DNA of 64,000 nt from Rhodospirillaceae bacterium SYSU D60007 (GTDB taxonomy: Bacteria > Pseudomonadota > Alphaproteobacteria > Reyranellales > Reyranellaceae), in assembly GCA_003574685.1 (NCBI GenBank), contig QOCQ01000005.1, positions 160,127 to 224,126 of the forward strand. The letters are read 5' to 3'. The position numbers were made by a program, and so were the translations under genes. The notes beneath the pieces are model-generated. The model had not been told where the DNA came from and made no database searches. It was given only the letters and a program-made list of their open reading frames with translations. Every line of letters begins with the position of its first letter. Within the stretch, counting starts at the first letter, position 1. Of this stretch, positions 26,578 to 38,369 are shown piece after piece.

Positions 26578-28191
26578 ATGGCGGGCTTCTTGCCGCGGCG
26601 GATGAAATTCTGGGGCTGGGGCTTCGAGGGCGAAGGCGCAACGCCCGAGGAACGCGCGCTGGTACACAAGATGGCGGCGAGCCGTTTCGGCGTCACGTCG
26701 TTCGATGATGCGCCCCCGCGCGCCGAAGAGTTCACGCTGCGCAGCCCGCGCGTGACGGCACCAGCCACGCTGGCGCGATTCTGCACATCGCAGGGTATCG
26801 ACCGTCTGGTGCACGCCTACGGCAAATCGTTCATCGATTCGGTGCGCATCTTCGAACGCCGCGTGCCCAACCCGCCGGACGTCGTGGCCTATCCAGAAAG
26901 CGAGCAGGACATCGTCGACCTGCTGGACTGGGCGACCAGCAACGACGTGGCGGTCGTCCCGTTCGGCGGCGGATCATCGGTCGTGGGCGGCATCGAGCCG
27001 GTGGTGGGTGACGCGTTCCGCGGCGTCGTGTCCGTTAACCTGCAGCGGCTGGACAAGGTGCTGGAGGTCGACAAGAAAAGCCGGGCCGCACGCATCCAGG
27101 CCGGCGTGCTGGGCCCACAACTCGAGGCGCAGCTCAAGCCGCATAACGTAACCCTGCGACATTTCCCGCAGAGCTTCGAATACTCGACCCTGGGCGGCTG
27201 GATCGCGACCCGTTCCGGCGGGCATTTCGCGACGCTCTACACCCATATCGATGATTTCGTGGAGTCGGTGCGCCTGCTGACTCCGCGCGGTGCGTGGGAG
27301 AGCTTCCGCCTGCCCGGCTCCGGGGCGGGACCCAGTCCGGACCGGCTGGCGATCGGCTCGGAGGGCGCGCTGGGCATCATCACCGAAGCCTGGATGCGCC
27401 TTCAGGATCGCCCGCGCTTCCGCGCCGGCACGTCGGTTTCGTTTGCCAAGTTCGAGGACGCCTGGGGCGCAGTCCGCGCCATCGGACAGGCGGGCCTCTA
27501 TCCATCCAACGTTCGCCTGCTCGACCGGGTCGAGGCGCACACCACCGGTGCCGGCGACGGCAGCGCCGACGTGATGGTGCTGGCCTTCGAGTCGGCGGAC
27601 CACGACGTCGGCCCGTGGATGGCGCGCGCGCTGGAATGCGCCCAGGACCATGGCGGCGTGCCGGACAAGGGCCAGCTCGATGCTGAGGGCGGCCACCGCG
27701 CCGGCGCCTCCGGCGCATGGCGCAATGCCTTCATCCGCATGCCGTTCTTCCGTGAGATCCTGACGCCGCTGGGCGTCCTGTTCGATACCTTCGAGACGGC
27801 CATCACGTGGGACCGGTTCGGCGACTTCCACGCCAAAGTCATGACCACGCTGAACGACGTGATGAAACGCGAGTGCGGGCCGGGCTACATCGCCTCGTGC
27901 CGCTTCACGCATGTCTATCCCGATGGCCCCGCCCCCTACTTCTCCTTCTATGGCAAGGGTCGCAAGGGCGGCATGGTCGAGCAGTACTGGGCCATCAAGC
28001 GGGCCTGCTCGGATGTTCTCAACGAACTTGGCGGCACGATCACCCATCACCACGCCGTCGGCCGCGATCACATGCCCTGGTACGAAAGGCAGCGGCCGGC
28101 GCTGTTCGGCGCCGCGTTGCAGGGTGCCAAGAACGCTGTCGATCCTGCCGGCATCATGAACCCCGGCGTCCTGCTGCCACCGCGGCAATAG
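26578..28191 (+). CDS. FAD-binding oxidase of the alkylglycerone-phosphate synthase (AGPS) type
   Basis: 537 residues. The FAD-binding PCMH domain includes VVPFGGGSSVVGGIEP and SFEYSTLGGWIATRSGGHFATLYTHIDDFVES; the C-terminal half has CRFTHVYPDGPAPYFSF and THHHAVGRDHMPWY, the His cluster found in alkyldihydroxyacetonephosphate synthases of ether-lipid synthesis. The start was set at the second ATG (26578) because GGAGG sits inside the first one (26566) at proper spacing. Bacterial relatives are often annotated as FAD-linked oxidases, so ether-lipid activity is only suggested. An SDR gene follows after 35 bp. Confidence 0.88.
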   Translation: MAGFLPRRMKFWGWGFEGEGATPEERALVHKMAASRFGVTSFDDAPPRAEEFTLRSPRVTAPATLARFCTSQGIDRLVHAYGKSFIDSVRIFERRVPNPPDVVAYPESEQDIVDLLDWATSNDVAVVPFGGGSSVVGGIEPVVGDAFRGVVSVNLQRLDKVLEVDKKSRAARIQAGVLGPQLEAQLKPHNVTLRHFPQSFEYSTLGGWIATRSGGHFATLYTHIDDFVESVRLLTPRGAWESFRLPGSGAGPSPDRLAIGSEGALGIITEAWMRLQDRPRFRAGTSVSFAKFEDAWGAVRAIGQAGLYPSNVRLLDRVEAHTTGAGDGSADVMVLAFESADHDVGPWMARALECAQDHGGVPDKGQLDAEGGHRAGASGAWRNAFIRMPFFREILTPLGVLFDTFETAITWDRFGDFHAKVMTTLNDVMKRECGPGYIASCRFTHVYPDGPAPYFSFYGKGRKGGMVEQYWAIKRACSDVLNELGGTITHHHAVGRDHMPWYERQRPALFGAALQGAKNAVDPAGIMNPGVLLPPRQ

Positions 28192-28226
28192 AGGGATTCG
28201 CAAACGCACCCGCATGGAGGCCAGCC

Positions 28227-29003
28227 ATGGCATGGACCGACCAGGTGGCGATCGTGACTGGTGGTGCGCGCGGCATCGGACGCGCGGCGGCGCTGCTGCT
28301 GGCAGAGCGCGGTGCGGCCGTGTGCGTGAACTGTGCGGCACGCCGGGATGCGGCAGAAGCCGTCGTACGCGAGATCGAGGCTGCCGGCGGACGTGCAGTC
28401 GCCATCGTCGCCGATGTGGCCGACAACAAAGCCGTAGTCGCGATGATTGAGGCGGTAACGGCGCAACTCGGCCCGCCGACCATTCTGGTCAACAACGCCG
28501 GCATCAGCCATCAGGCGACGCTCGACACCTACGACCCCGAACGGCTGGCGCGCATGCGCCGGGTCAATGTCGATGGTGTCATTCACGCCACCCGCGCCGT
28601 GATGGGGGGCATGCGCGCGCGGCGCTACGGCCGCATTGTCAACGTCACGTCGATTGCCGCCATCGGCACTGCGCTGGCCGGCAACGCATTCTATGCCGCG
28701 AGCAAGGCCGAAGTCGCGATCCTGACGCGCCGCTTCGCCATGGAGCTCGGCCCGGACGGCATCACGGTGAACGCCGTGGCGCCGGGCTTCATCCGCACCG
28801 ACATGACGCGGGCCAACAGGGCGGGCGACGACTGGGCGGCAGCCGAACGGCGGCTGGCAGAGCGGGCGATGATGCGCCGCATCGGCGAGCCACAGGACAT
28901 CGCCCATGCCATCGCCTTTCTCGCGGCACCCGAGTCAGGCTGGATTACTGCCCAGACGCTGGTGGTGGACGGCGGCCGGATGGACTACATCGGCCACGCG
29001 TAG
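28227..29003 (+). CDS. SDR family oxidoreductase
   Basis: 258 residues. NAD(P)-binding TGGARGIG (11-18), the NNAG motif (89-92) and catalytic S142, Y156, K160 (YAASK) are all present, as in FabG-like classical SDRs. The C-terminal GWITAQTLVVDGGRM is typical. GGAGG precedes the ATG. It lies 35 bp after the AGPS-like gene, so it may act on the same or a linked substrate. It converges on secA with only a 5-bp gap. Confidence 0.92.
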   Translation: MAWTDQVAIVTGGARGIGRAAALLLAERGAAVCVNCAARRDAAEAVVREIEAAGGRAVAIVADVADNKAVVAMIEAVTAQLGPPTILVNNAGISHQATLDTYDPERLARMRRVNVDGVIHATRAVMGGMRARRYGRIVNVTSIAAIGTALAGNAFYAASKAEVAILTRRFAMELGPDGITVNAVAPGFIRTDMTRANRAGDDWAAAERRLAERAMMRRIGEPQDIAHAIAFLAAPESGWITAQTLVVDGGRMDYIGHA

Positions 29004-29008
29004 GAACC

Positions 29009-31792
<2,784 letters not shown>

Positions 31793-31889
31793 AAAAAACC
31801 TCGACAAATCAACGGCGTCCCGGAGGATCGCCGGCACAGCGCCAGGACGGGCAGGGGCTGGCCAGAGATAGAGACCCGGCTACCGGGTG

Positions 31890-31972
31890 TCAACGACACC
31901 AGAAGACGGACACCGGAAGACAGAGGACAGAAACAGAAGGCAGATTCCGCACTCTGTCCTCCGCCCTCCGCC
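31890..31972 (+). repeat. Purine-rich low-complexity tract in the secA-srf spacer
   Basis: The spacer between the divergent secA and the srf-like operon (31793-32077) holds a run built from ACCAGAAGACGGAC, ACCGGAAGACAGAGGACAG and AGAAGGCAG, then the complementary-looking TCTGTCCTCCGCCCTCCGC. A fold-back between the GGACAG and CTGTCC parts is possible. I see no gene; promoters for both flanking transcription units should lie here. Confidence 0.6.
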
Positions 31973-32077
31973 CACCATTATCGGGTCAGCACGCGCATTT
32001 TTGCCTCAATCCGTCGCGATTCTATGTCGTGCGGCGCATTCAGATGCCGCGCGCCGCGTCCCCATGGAGCATAGCGG

Positions 32078-33670
32078 GTGAACGTCAATACGCTGGTCAG
32101 CACCACGCTCGCAGGAGTGCGGCCGCTGGGCATGCGCGGCGAACCCCTGCACATGGCGCATGACCAGATCCGCGGCGCCCTGCGCCGCCGGCTGGGGGAA
32201 CGCTACGCACGGCTCCTGGCGGAACCGCAGGCTTATGACGGCGGCCGGGCCATTGACTGGTACACGGCAGCAACCGGATCCGTCTTCCGCTTCGCCGATC
32301 TGCCGGCCGCGCGGCAGCAGGCCCTGCTCGACGAAATCGACGGTTTGCTGGCAGATATCGAGGCGCTGGGCCGGCGCTACGAGGAAAGCGGCAACGAGGA
32401 TGGGCGCCTGCTCGGCCAGGCGCTGGCGCTGGCAGTGCGGCGGCCTTCGGATGACTACCTCTTTCTCGTTGGCGACCAGCCGGTCATTGTCTGCTGGGGC
32501 TACGAACCCGAAACCGCCGGCGCGCCGCAGCCGCCGGCCATCCTGGCGGTCGCGCCGGCTGCACTGCCGCCACCCTTCGGCGCAGCCGCTGAATTGCCGC
32601 CCGAAATGCAGGCGGCAGAAGCTGCGCGCAAGCAAAGCGTGCGCCGCTGGTCGGCGGCAAGCGCCGCCATCGTGTTCCTGCTGATCGGCGGGTCGTGGGC
32701 GATGAGCGGCTTCCCGTCGCTTGGCTCGATGCTGGGCGGGGCGGGCGGCGTACCGCCGCCGCCGGCGCCGGCGGCCATTGCCGTGGTCGAGCGGCATATC
32801 CGCCTGAGCGCCACGCTGGCGTATCTCCAGGCACGCGAGGCCGAGCTGGGCATAGAGCTGGCGTCGCTGCGCGAGCGGGCGCGGCGCGAGCTGGAGCTGT
32901 GTCGCGGCGGAGCGCCGACGGACGGGCCACGCGGTGAAGAAGCAAGCCTGCCGGGGCTGCCGTTGACGCTGGAAGCCGCGGCAGCCGCCTGTCCGCCCCC
33001 GCGCCGCCCGGGTGCTCCCGCTCCCGAAGTCACGATCGTGCTCGACGGCGCGACCAGCATGAACATGCCCAGCGGCTTCAGCGCCCAGATCGAGGAAGCA
33101 CTGGTCCTGCGCAGCCGCCGTGGTGATCGCGCCGCAGCCAGCGAGATACGCGCGCTCATCCAGACGCCCGGCCCCAAGCGGCTCGATGACATCAAGCAGG
33201 CGGCGGCCGAACTCATTCCGCAACTGCCGCCCGAGGTACGGGTGGGTTACGTCGTGTTCGACGACTGCCGCGCCATCCAGGACTTCGGCTTCTTCGGCAA
33301 TGCCGACCGGCCGCGGCTGGTGAAGCTGCTGCAGGAAAAGACGGCACGTGGTGGCACGCCGCTGGCGCGCGCCATCGAAACCGCCGCCAACGGACTTCGC
33401 AGTCCCAATGGCGTGATCGTGGTGTTCTCCGATGGGCGCGACACCTGCGGCGGCAACGTCTGCGCCGTGGCGCAGCGCATTCACGCCGCCAAGCCGGGCG
33501 TCAGGGCCCATCTGATCGACGTTGTCGGCAGTGCCGGCGACTCGACCTGCCTTGCCACGATTACCGGCGGCAGGATTTACTCGGCGACCAGCGCGCAGGC
33601 CGTGCTCGAGGCCCTGACCGACGCCACGGCATCGTTGCGCGCCCCGGCCCACTGCAAGCCGCGCCAGTAG
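32078..33670 (+). CDS. SrfA-like membrane protein with C-terminal vWA domain
   Basis: 530 residues. An N-terminal helical domain (residues ~20-155) ends in LFLVGDQPVIVCWGYEPE and resembles the SrfA N-terminal domain. It recurs in the next gene. One membrane helix lies near 192-214. A coiled region follows, then a vWA-like domain from about residue 318. The MIDAS motif is altered: D323-G-A-T-S327 instead of DxSxS, while the GGTPLARA threonine and the FSDGRDTC aspartate are kept. The vWA part should be outside the inner membrane. It is the first gene of a tightly packed eight-gene plus-strand cluster. No more specific function can be read. Confidence 0.8.
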   Translation: MNVNTLVSTTLAGVRPLGMRGEPLHMAHDQIRGALRRRLGERYARLLAEPQAYDGGRAIDWYTAATGSVFRFADLPAARQQALLDEIDGLLADIEALGRRYEESGNEDGRLLGQALALAVRRPSDDYLFLVGDQPVIVCWGYEPETAGAPQPPAILAVAPAALPPPFGAAAELPPEMQAAEAARKQSVRRWSAASAAIVFLLIGGSWAMSGFPSLGSMLGGAGGVPPPPAPAAIAVVERHIRLSATLAYLQAREAELGIELASLRERARRELELCRGGAPTDGPRGEEASLPGLPLTLEAAAAACPPPRRPGAPAPEVTIVLDGATSMNMPSGFSAQIEEALVLRSRRGDRAAASEIRALIQTPGPKRLDDIKQAAAELIPQLPPEVRVGYVVFDDCRAIQDFGFFGNADRPRLVKLLQEKTARGGTPLARAIETAANGLRSPNGVIVVFSDGRDTCGGNVCAVAQRIHAAKPGVRAHLIDVVGSAGDSTCLATITGGRIYSATSAQAVLEALTDATASLRAPAHCKPRQ

Positions 33671-33695
33671 GCAGGCGCGCGGGAAGGTTGCAGCC

Positions 33696-35291
33696 ATGAC
33701 CTCCGGACCGACGCTGATGACCGCCGACGCAGGCGCGTACCAGGCGCTGGGCGACGGCGGCGAACCCGTATGGCGGCGGGCCGCGCAGCTTCGGGCCGCG
33801 ATCGACACGCGGCTCGGCAAGAAGCACGCCGATCTTTTCGCGGTCCCGCACGATCACGCCGGCCGCATCGAGTGGCGCGCACCGTTCGACGGGACGCCGC
33901 GACGCTACGCCGAGTTGTCGGAAGCCGAAAAGCGCGCGCTGGAATCCAAGGTACAGGAGCTGCGTCCCGATCTGGAGCGGCTGGCCGAACGGCTGACTGC
34001 ATCCGATCGGTCTGACGGCGAACGCGCCTTCGGCCGCCTGCTGCGGCTGGCCCTGCTGGCGCCCGGACCAGAAACGCTCTTCGCCGTTGATTCGCGACCG
34101 GTCCTGGCGTTCTGGGGCTTTTCCGCCGAAGGATCGCCAGGCACGCTGCTGGGCATCGCCGCGGCTCCCGGTCCGGCGGCACCGGCCTGGTCCGCCGCCC
34201 CGCCAGCGGCAACGCCGGGTGCTGCGCCTGGATGGACGGCCCCACCGCCGCCGGCGGCTTCGCCGTCCGCTGGCCCGACGGCGCCGGCCGGCGCATCGCC
34301 CGCAACCATGGCGGCGGTGGTTCCGGCAGCCTCACCATCCTGGTGGAAGTGGTTGCTGCTGGCGCTGTTCCTGCTGATCCTGCTGGCGGTCGCCGCCTGG
34401 CTGGTCAAACCGCATCTGCCGCGCTGGGTGTGGGATGGGAAGTTCACGCTGCCGCCCATGACTGCCGGCGGGCCGGGCCCATCCGGCGGAGTCGATGATG
34501 CGGCGCTTCGTGCCGAGCAGGCGCGAGCCGCAACATTACGCGATGATTTCGCGGCGCTCTGGGCGCAATTCCTCGACAAGCGTAACCAGTGTGCACCCGG
34601 ACAGCAGGGCACTGGTCCCGGCGGCACGGTGGTGGTTCCCGGGACAGGCACGACCGGCCCCGATGGCACCGTGGTCCCGGGTACCCGGCCCGATGATCCC
34701 ACGAAACCCGGGCCGCGTAGCGCAGAACCGAAGAGCGCAGAGCCCAAAACTGGCGAGCCGAAACCGGACAGCAAGACCGCGCCCAAGCCGGAAGCCAAGC
34801 CACCCGGCACCGAGACGAAACCGCCGGCGGACCGCAAGACCGCGCCGAAGCCCGAGGCACAGCCGCCGCGTCAGGAAGCGCGACGGCCCGATCAGCGCCA
34901 GGGCCAGAAGCCGGACGAGAAGCCGATCGATCCGGTCCGCATTCCCAAGGGACCGGGAGTCGATTTCATGCAGGGCGAGTGGCGATCGAGCACCGATCTC
35001 ACCACCCAGTCCGGGGATGAGCTGATCCGCCCGCAATACACCTTCGACAAGGACGGCAAGGGCAAGAGTCGCATCGTGCAGAAGAACGGCGTGGTGTGCG
35101 AGGGCCCCGCGCAGGCCAGCCGTGATCCGTCCGGACGCCTGGTGATTCGGGAAACCGAGCCGCTGAAATGCAGCGACGGCACCACCTATGCGCCATCAAC
35201 CGTGACCTGCCAGAGCGGCAGCGACGGCCGCGCGCAGTGCCAGGGCAGCAGCGAAGGCGGCCCGACCTACGCAGTGCAACTGGGCAAGTGA
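33696..35291 (+). CDS. SrfA-like membrane protein with C-terminal beta domain
   Basis: 531 residues. The N-terminal ~130 residues (RIEWRAPFDGTPRRYAELSEAEK to VDSRPVLAFWGF) match the same domain in the preceding gene. After a Pro/Ala linker there is a membrane helix near 216-238 and a long Lys/Pro/Glu-rich segment with imperfect repeats (KTAPKPEA). The last ~110 residues, GEWRSSTDL through KGKSRIVQKNGVVCEG to GGPTYAVQL, form a Cys-containing beta-rich domain characteristic of SrfA as I recall it. It is 25 bp after the first gene and 100 bp before srfB. Confidence 0.75.
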   Translation: MTSGPTLMTADAGAYQALGDGGEPVWRRAAQLRAAIDTRLGKKHADLFAVPHDHAGRIEWRAPFDGTPRRYAELSEAEKRALESKVQELRPDLERLAERLTASDRSDGERAFGRLLRLALLAPGPETLFAVDSRPVLAFWGFSAEGSPGTLLGIAAAPGPAAPAWSAAPPAATPGAAPGWTAPPPPAASPSAGPTAPAGASPATMAAVVPAASPSWWKWLLLALFLLILLAVAAWLVKPHLPRWVWDGKFTLPPMTAGGPGPSGGVDDAALRAEQARAATLRDDFAALWAQFLDKRNQCAPGQQGTGPGGTVVVPGTGTTGPDGTVVPGTRPDDPTKPGPRSAEPKSAEPKTGEPKPDSKTAPKPEAKPPGTETKPPADRKTAPKPEAQPPRQEARRPDQRQGQKPDEKPIDPVRIPKGPGVDFMQGEWRSSTDLTTQSGDELIRPQYTFDKDGKGKSRIVQKNGVVCEGPAQASRDPSGRLVIRETEPLKCSDGTTYAPSTVTCQSGSDGRAQCQGSSEGGPTYAVQLGK

Positions 35292-35391
35292 GGGAGCGAC
35301 CGCACAGCGGTTGCGGCGCCGTACCCCGCCCCGATACACTGCCGGCGGGCGGCGCCAGCGGGCGAACGCCCCCGTTGTCATTGCCGGTATC

Positions 35392-38364
35392 ATGAGTGAT
35401 CTCGCCTATCTGCCCCGCTACCCGCAGCCCACCACGCTGATCGCCAAGAGCGGAGTGCAGTTCCTCGACTTCGGCTTCGATCCCAACCGGCTGCTGGTCA
35501 GGGAATGGCGCTTTCTCGATACCAACACGGCGGGCACGCCGCCGTCGGCCGACCGTCTGGTGCAGTTCGAATACGACCCCGGCACGGGTGTTTATACCGT
35601 CATGGAAGCGGGCAAGCGCCGCGAAGCGCAGGGCAATCTCGAGATCGGCCTGAAGGACGCACTGGCCCCTTTTCTCGACCGCTGGGTGCCGGTGCCGTTC
35701 TTTCAGGCCCGTCCGGGCAAGACCTTCAAGGACGGACCCAGCGACTGGGCCCGGGCGCGGGTGGTCGATCTGGAGGCGCGCCACGGCGACGGCTTCCGCG
35801 ACGAGCACGGCCATCGCTATCGCGTGGTGCTGGCGTTCGATACGGGCCTGCTGCCGGAGCTCGACGGGCGCGCCTATCTCGCACCCTCTCCCAAGGATGT
35901 GGCCTCCGGGGCCATCTTCGCGCTGGCGCCGCGCCAGGCCGATAACCAGTGGTTCCTGCGTCAGGAGTGGGTGCAGAAATGGATCGAGGAGCTCTTCCGC
36001 GATCTGTTCCCCAAGCTGTCCGGGCACGAGATCGATACCGAAGCCAAGCGCCAGCCCACCGAACCGACGGCGCGGTATCTCGCGTTCCTGTCGATGCTCG
36101 ACGGCGCCGGCATCTTTCCTGCGATCAAGGTTGTCGGTGACGCCGAGCGCCCCGGGCGCGGCGCCATCGATGTCGACCTCGTGCTGGACGTCGGCAACTC
36201 GCGCACCTGCGGCATGCTGATCGAGTCGACCGACGATCGCGCCGCTAACCTCAACGACTCCTACGAGCTGGCGCTGCGCGACCTGACGCATCCGGAGCGC
36301 GTCTACAGCAAGCCGTTCGAGTCGCGCATCGAATTCGCGCAGGCCTCCTTCGGCAAGAACCATCTCTCACGGCTGGGCGGACGCACCGACGCGTTCGTGT
36401 GGCCAACCATGGCGCGCATCGGGCCGGAGGCGACGCGGCTGGCTTCCCGCCGGCGCGGCACAGAGGGCAATACCGGCATGTCCTCGCCCAAGCGCTATCT
36501 GTGGGACACCGATCCGCAGAAGCGGGAATGGTTCTTCAATGCCGCCTTCTCGCCCGAGCAGGGCACGATGGCGGCCAATAGCGGCCCGCTGGCCCAGCTC
36601 GTGAACCAGAAGGGCGAGGCGCTGCACAAGCTGGAAGCGGAAGACCCCGACAACCTGCCCGTGTTCGAGCCGCTCTACTCGCGCTCCTCGATGATGACGT
36701 TTGCGCTGTGCGAGATCATCCTGCAGGCGCTGACGCAGATGAATTCGCCGGCCCAGCGCATCCGCCGCAGCCATGCCGAGATCCCGCGCCGGCTGCGCCG
36801 CATCATCATGACCGTGCCTACCGGCATGCCGCTGGCCGAGCGCCAGATCTTTCGCCGGCGCGCCGAGGCGGCCCGCGATCTGGTGTGGATGGTGCTGGGC
36901 TGGAAGCTTGAGGACCACGAGGCCGCACCGCCGGAAGTGTTCCTCGAGTGGGACGAGGCGAGCTGCACCCAGCTTGTCTACCTCTACACCGAGGTGGCGC
37001 GGAATTTCGGCGGCGATGCCCGCGCCTTCTTCCGCGCCGTGCGCCGGCCGCGCGTGCGCCAGGACCGCCCCGATACGCTCCGGGTCGCCAGCATCGACAT
37101 CGGCGGCGGCACCACCGACCTGATCATCAACACCTATACGGTCGAGGGCACCGGCATCTCGGTCACGCTGCACCCCGAGCAGACCTTCCGCGAAGGCTTC
37201 AACAAGGCTGGCGACGATATCCTGCTGCGGGTCATCCAGAACCACGTGCTGCCGGCGATCGAGGCGGCGATGAAAGAGGCCGGCATCGTCAATGCCGAGG
37301 ATCTCGCCACCGAGCTGTTCCGCTCCAACCGCGGCGGCGAGGATGTCGAAACCCAGAACCTGCGGCGCCAGTTCGCCTTGCAGATCGCCAGCCCGATCGG
37401 GCTGGAGCTGCTGCTGGCCAGCGAGGGATACGATCCGCTGGTGGCGGCGGTCGTGCCCGAACCGCGCACGGTGGAATCGTTCTTTGCGCCGGATTCACGG
37501 CCTGCATCCGAAGTCATTGCCTTTGTGAACGACGCCGCCCGCAAGCGCGGTGCGCGCGATTTCGATTTGCGCAAGGTGCTGGTGCCGATCGACCTGCAGG
37601 GTATCGACGAGACGGTGCAGGCCGAGATCAAGAACGTGCTGACGCCGCTTTGCGAGCTGGTCTACACCTACGATTGCGACCTGCTGCTGCTGACCGGGCG
37701 GCCCTCGCGCCTGCCGGCGATGAAATCGCTGATCCTGAAGCTGCTGCCGCTGACGCCCGACCGGGTGATTCCCTTGCACGAATACCGGGTTGGCGACTGG
37801 TATCCGTTCCGCGACAACCGGCTGCGCGTGGGCGATCCCAAGACGACCGTCGCGGTCGGCGCCATGATCTGCGTTCTGGGGCAGTCGCAGCTTCAGGGCT
37901 TCTCATTCCGCTCCGACAAGCTGCGCGCCCGCAGTACCGCACGCTACATCGGCTCGATCGAGCTGGCCGGCCGCCTGCTGCGGCAGGACACCTATTTCGC
38001 CAATGTCGATCTCGACAATCCGGACTACCAGTTGCCCGATACGCCGTTCGAGTTCCGCGCGCCGGTAACCATCGGCTTCCGCCAGGTCGATCTGGAACGC
38101 TGGCCCACCACGCGGCTGTACTATCTGGAATACACCTCCAAGCGCGACGGCGACGCGCTCAGCCGCCGCACGCCGCTGTTCGTCACCTTCAAGCGCGCAC
38201 GGCCCACCGAGCGCGGCGGGGTCGATATCGAGAACTTCGACATCGCCACGGTGGTGGATCGGGAGGGCAACAACGTGAATCGCCGCTCGCTGACGCTGCG
38301 GTTGCAGACGCTGGCGCAGTCGGAAGGCTACTGGCTCGACACCGGCGCGCTGAAGACAGGCTGA
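35392..38364 (+). CDS. srfB: SrfB family protein (actin/Hsp70-fold ATPase-like)
   Basis: 990 residues from MSDLAYLPRYPQPTTLIAK; the opening SGVQFLDFGFD is a hallmark of SrfB. Actin/Hsp70-type nucleotide motifs are visible: phosphate-1-like LVLDVGNSRTCG (D266), phosphate-2-like IDIGGGTTDLIINTY (568-582) and an adenosine-like LLLLTGRPSRLPAMKS (from 764). No membrane segment or signal peptide is seen, so it is probably cytoplasmic. SrfB was named in Salmonella as an SsrB-regulated factor, and its biochemistry is not established. It is followed after 5 bp by srfC. The start at 35392 was chosen over 35311 because the extension is not SrfB-like. Confidence 0.88.
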   Translation: MSDLAYLPRYPQPTTLIAKSGVQFLDFGFDPNRLLVREWRFLDTNTAGTPPSADRLVQFEYDPGTGVYTVMEAGKRREAQGNLEIGLKDALAPFLDRWVPVPFFQARPGKTFKDGPSDWARARVVDLEARHGDGFRDEHGHRYRVVLAFDTGLLPELDGRAYLAPSPKDVASGAIFALAPRQADNQWFLRQEWVQKWIEELFRDLFPKLSGHEIDTEAKRQPTEPTARYLAFLSMLDGAGIFPAIKVVGDAERPGRGAIDVDLVLDVGNSRTCGMLIESTDDRAANLNDSYELALRDLTHPERVYSKPFESRIEFAQASFGKNHLSRLGGRTDAFVWPTMARIGPEATRLASRRRGTEGNTGMSSPKRYLWDTDPQKREWFFNAAFSPEQGTMAANSGPLAQLVNQKGEALHKLEAEDPDNLPVFEPLYSRSSMMTFALCEIILQALTQMNSPAQRIRRSHAEIPRRLRRIIMTVPTGMPLAERQIFRRRAEAARDLVWMVLGWKLEDHEAAPPEVFLEWDEASCTQLVYLYTEVARNFGGDARAFFRAVRRPRVRQDRPDTLRVASIDIGGGTTDLIINTYTVEGTGISVTLHPEQTFREGFNKAGDDILLRVIQNHVLPAIEAAMKEAGIVNAEDLATELFRSNRGGEDVETQNLRRQFALQIASPIGLELLLASEGYDPLVAAVVPEPRTVESFFAPDSRPASEVIAFVNDAARKRGARDFDLRKVLVPIDLQGIDETVQAEIKNVLTPLCELVYTYDCDLLLLTGRPSRLPAMKSLILKLLPLTPDRVIPLHEYRVGDWYPFRDNRLRVGDPKTTVAVGAMICVLGQSQLQGFSFRSDKLRARSTARYIGSIELAGRLLRQDTYFANVDLDNPDYQLPDTPFEFRAPVTIGFRQVDLERWPTTRLYYLEYTSKRDGDALSRRTPLFVTFKRARPTERGGVDIENFDIATVVDREGNNVNRRSLTLRLQTLAQSEGYWLDTGALKTG

Positions 38365-38369
38365 CGACC

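Noticed and set aside
35168..35395. Short frames before srfB
   Set aside because: They overlap the SrfA-like C-terminal domain or the srfB leader in another phase and have no conserved feature.
36948..38369. Upstream extension of the srfC frame inside srfB
   Set aside because: The frame is open for over 1.4 kb, but SrfB similarity covers the other frame fully, and SrfC begins at MEEVDVKLSRDC (38370), five bases after the srfB stop.
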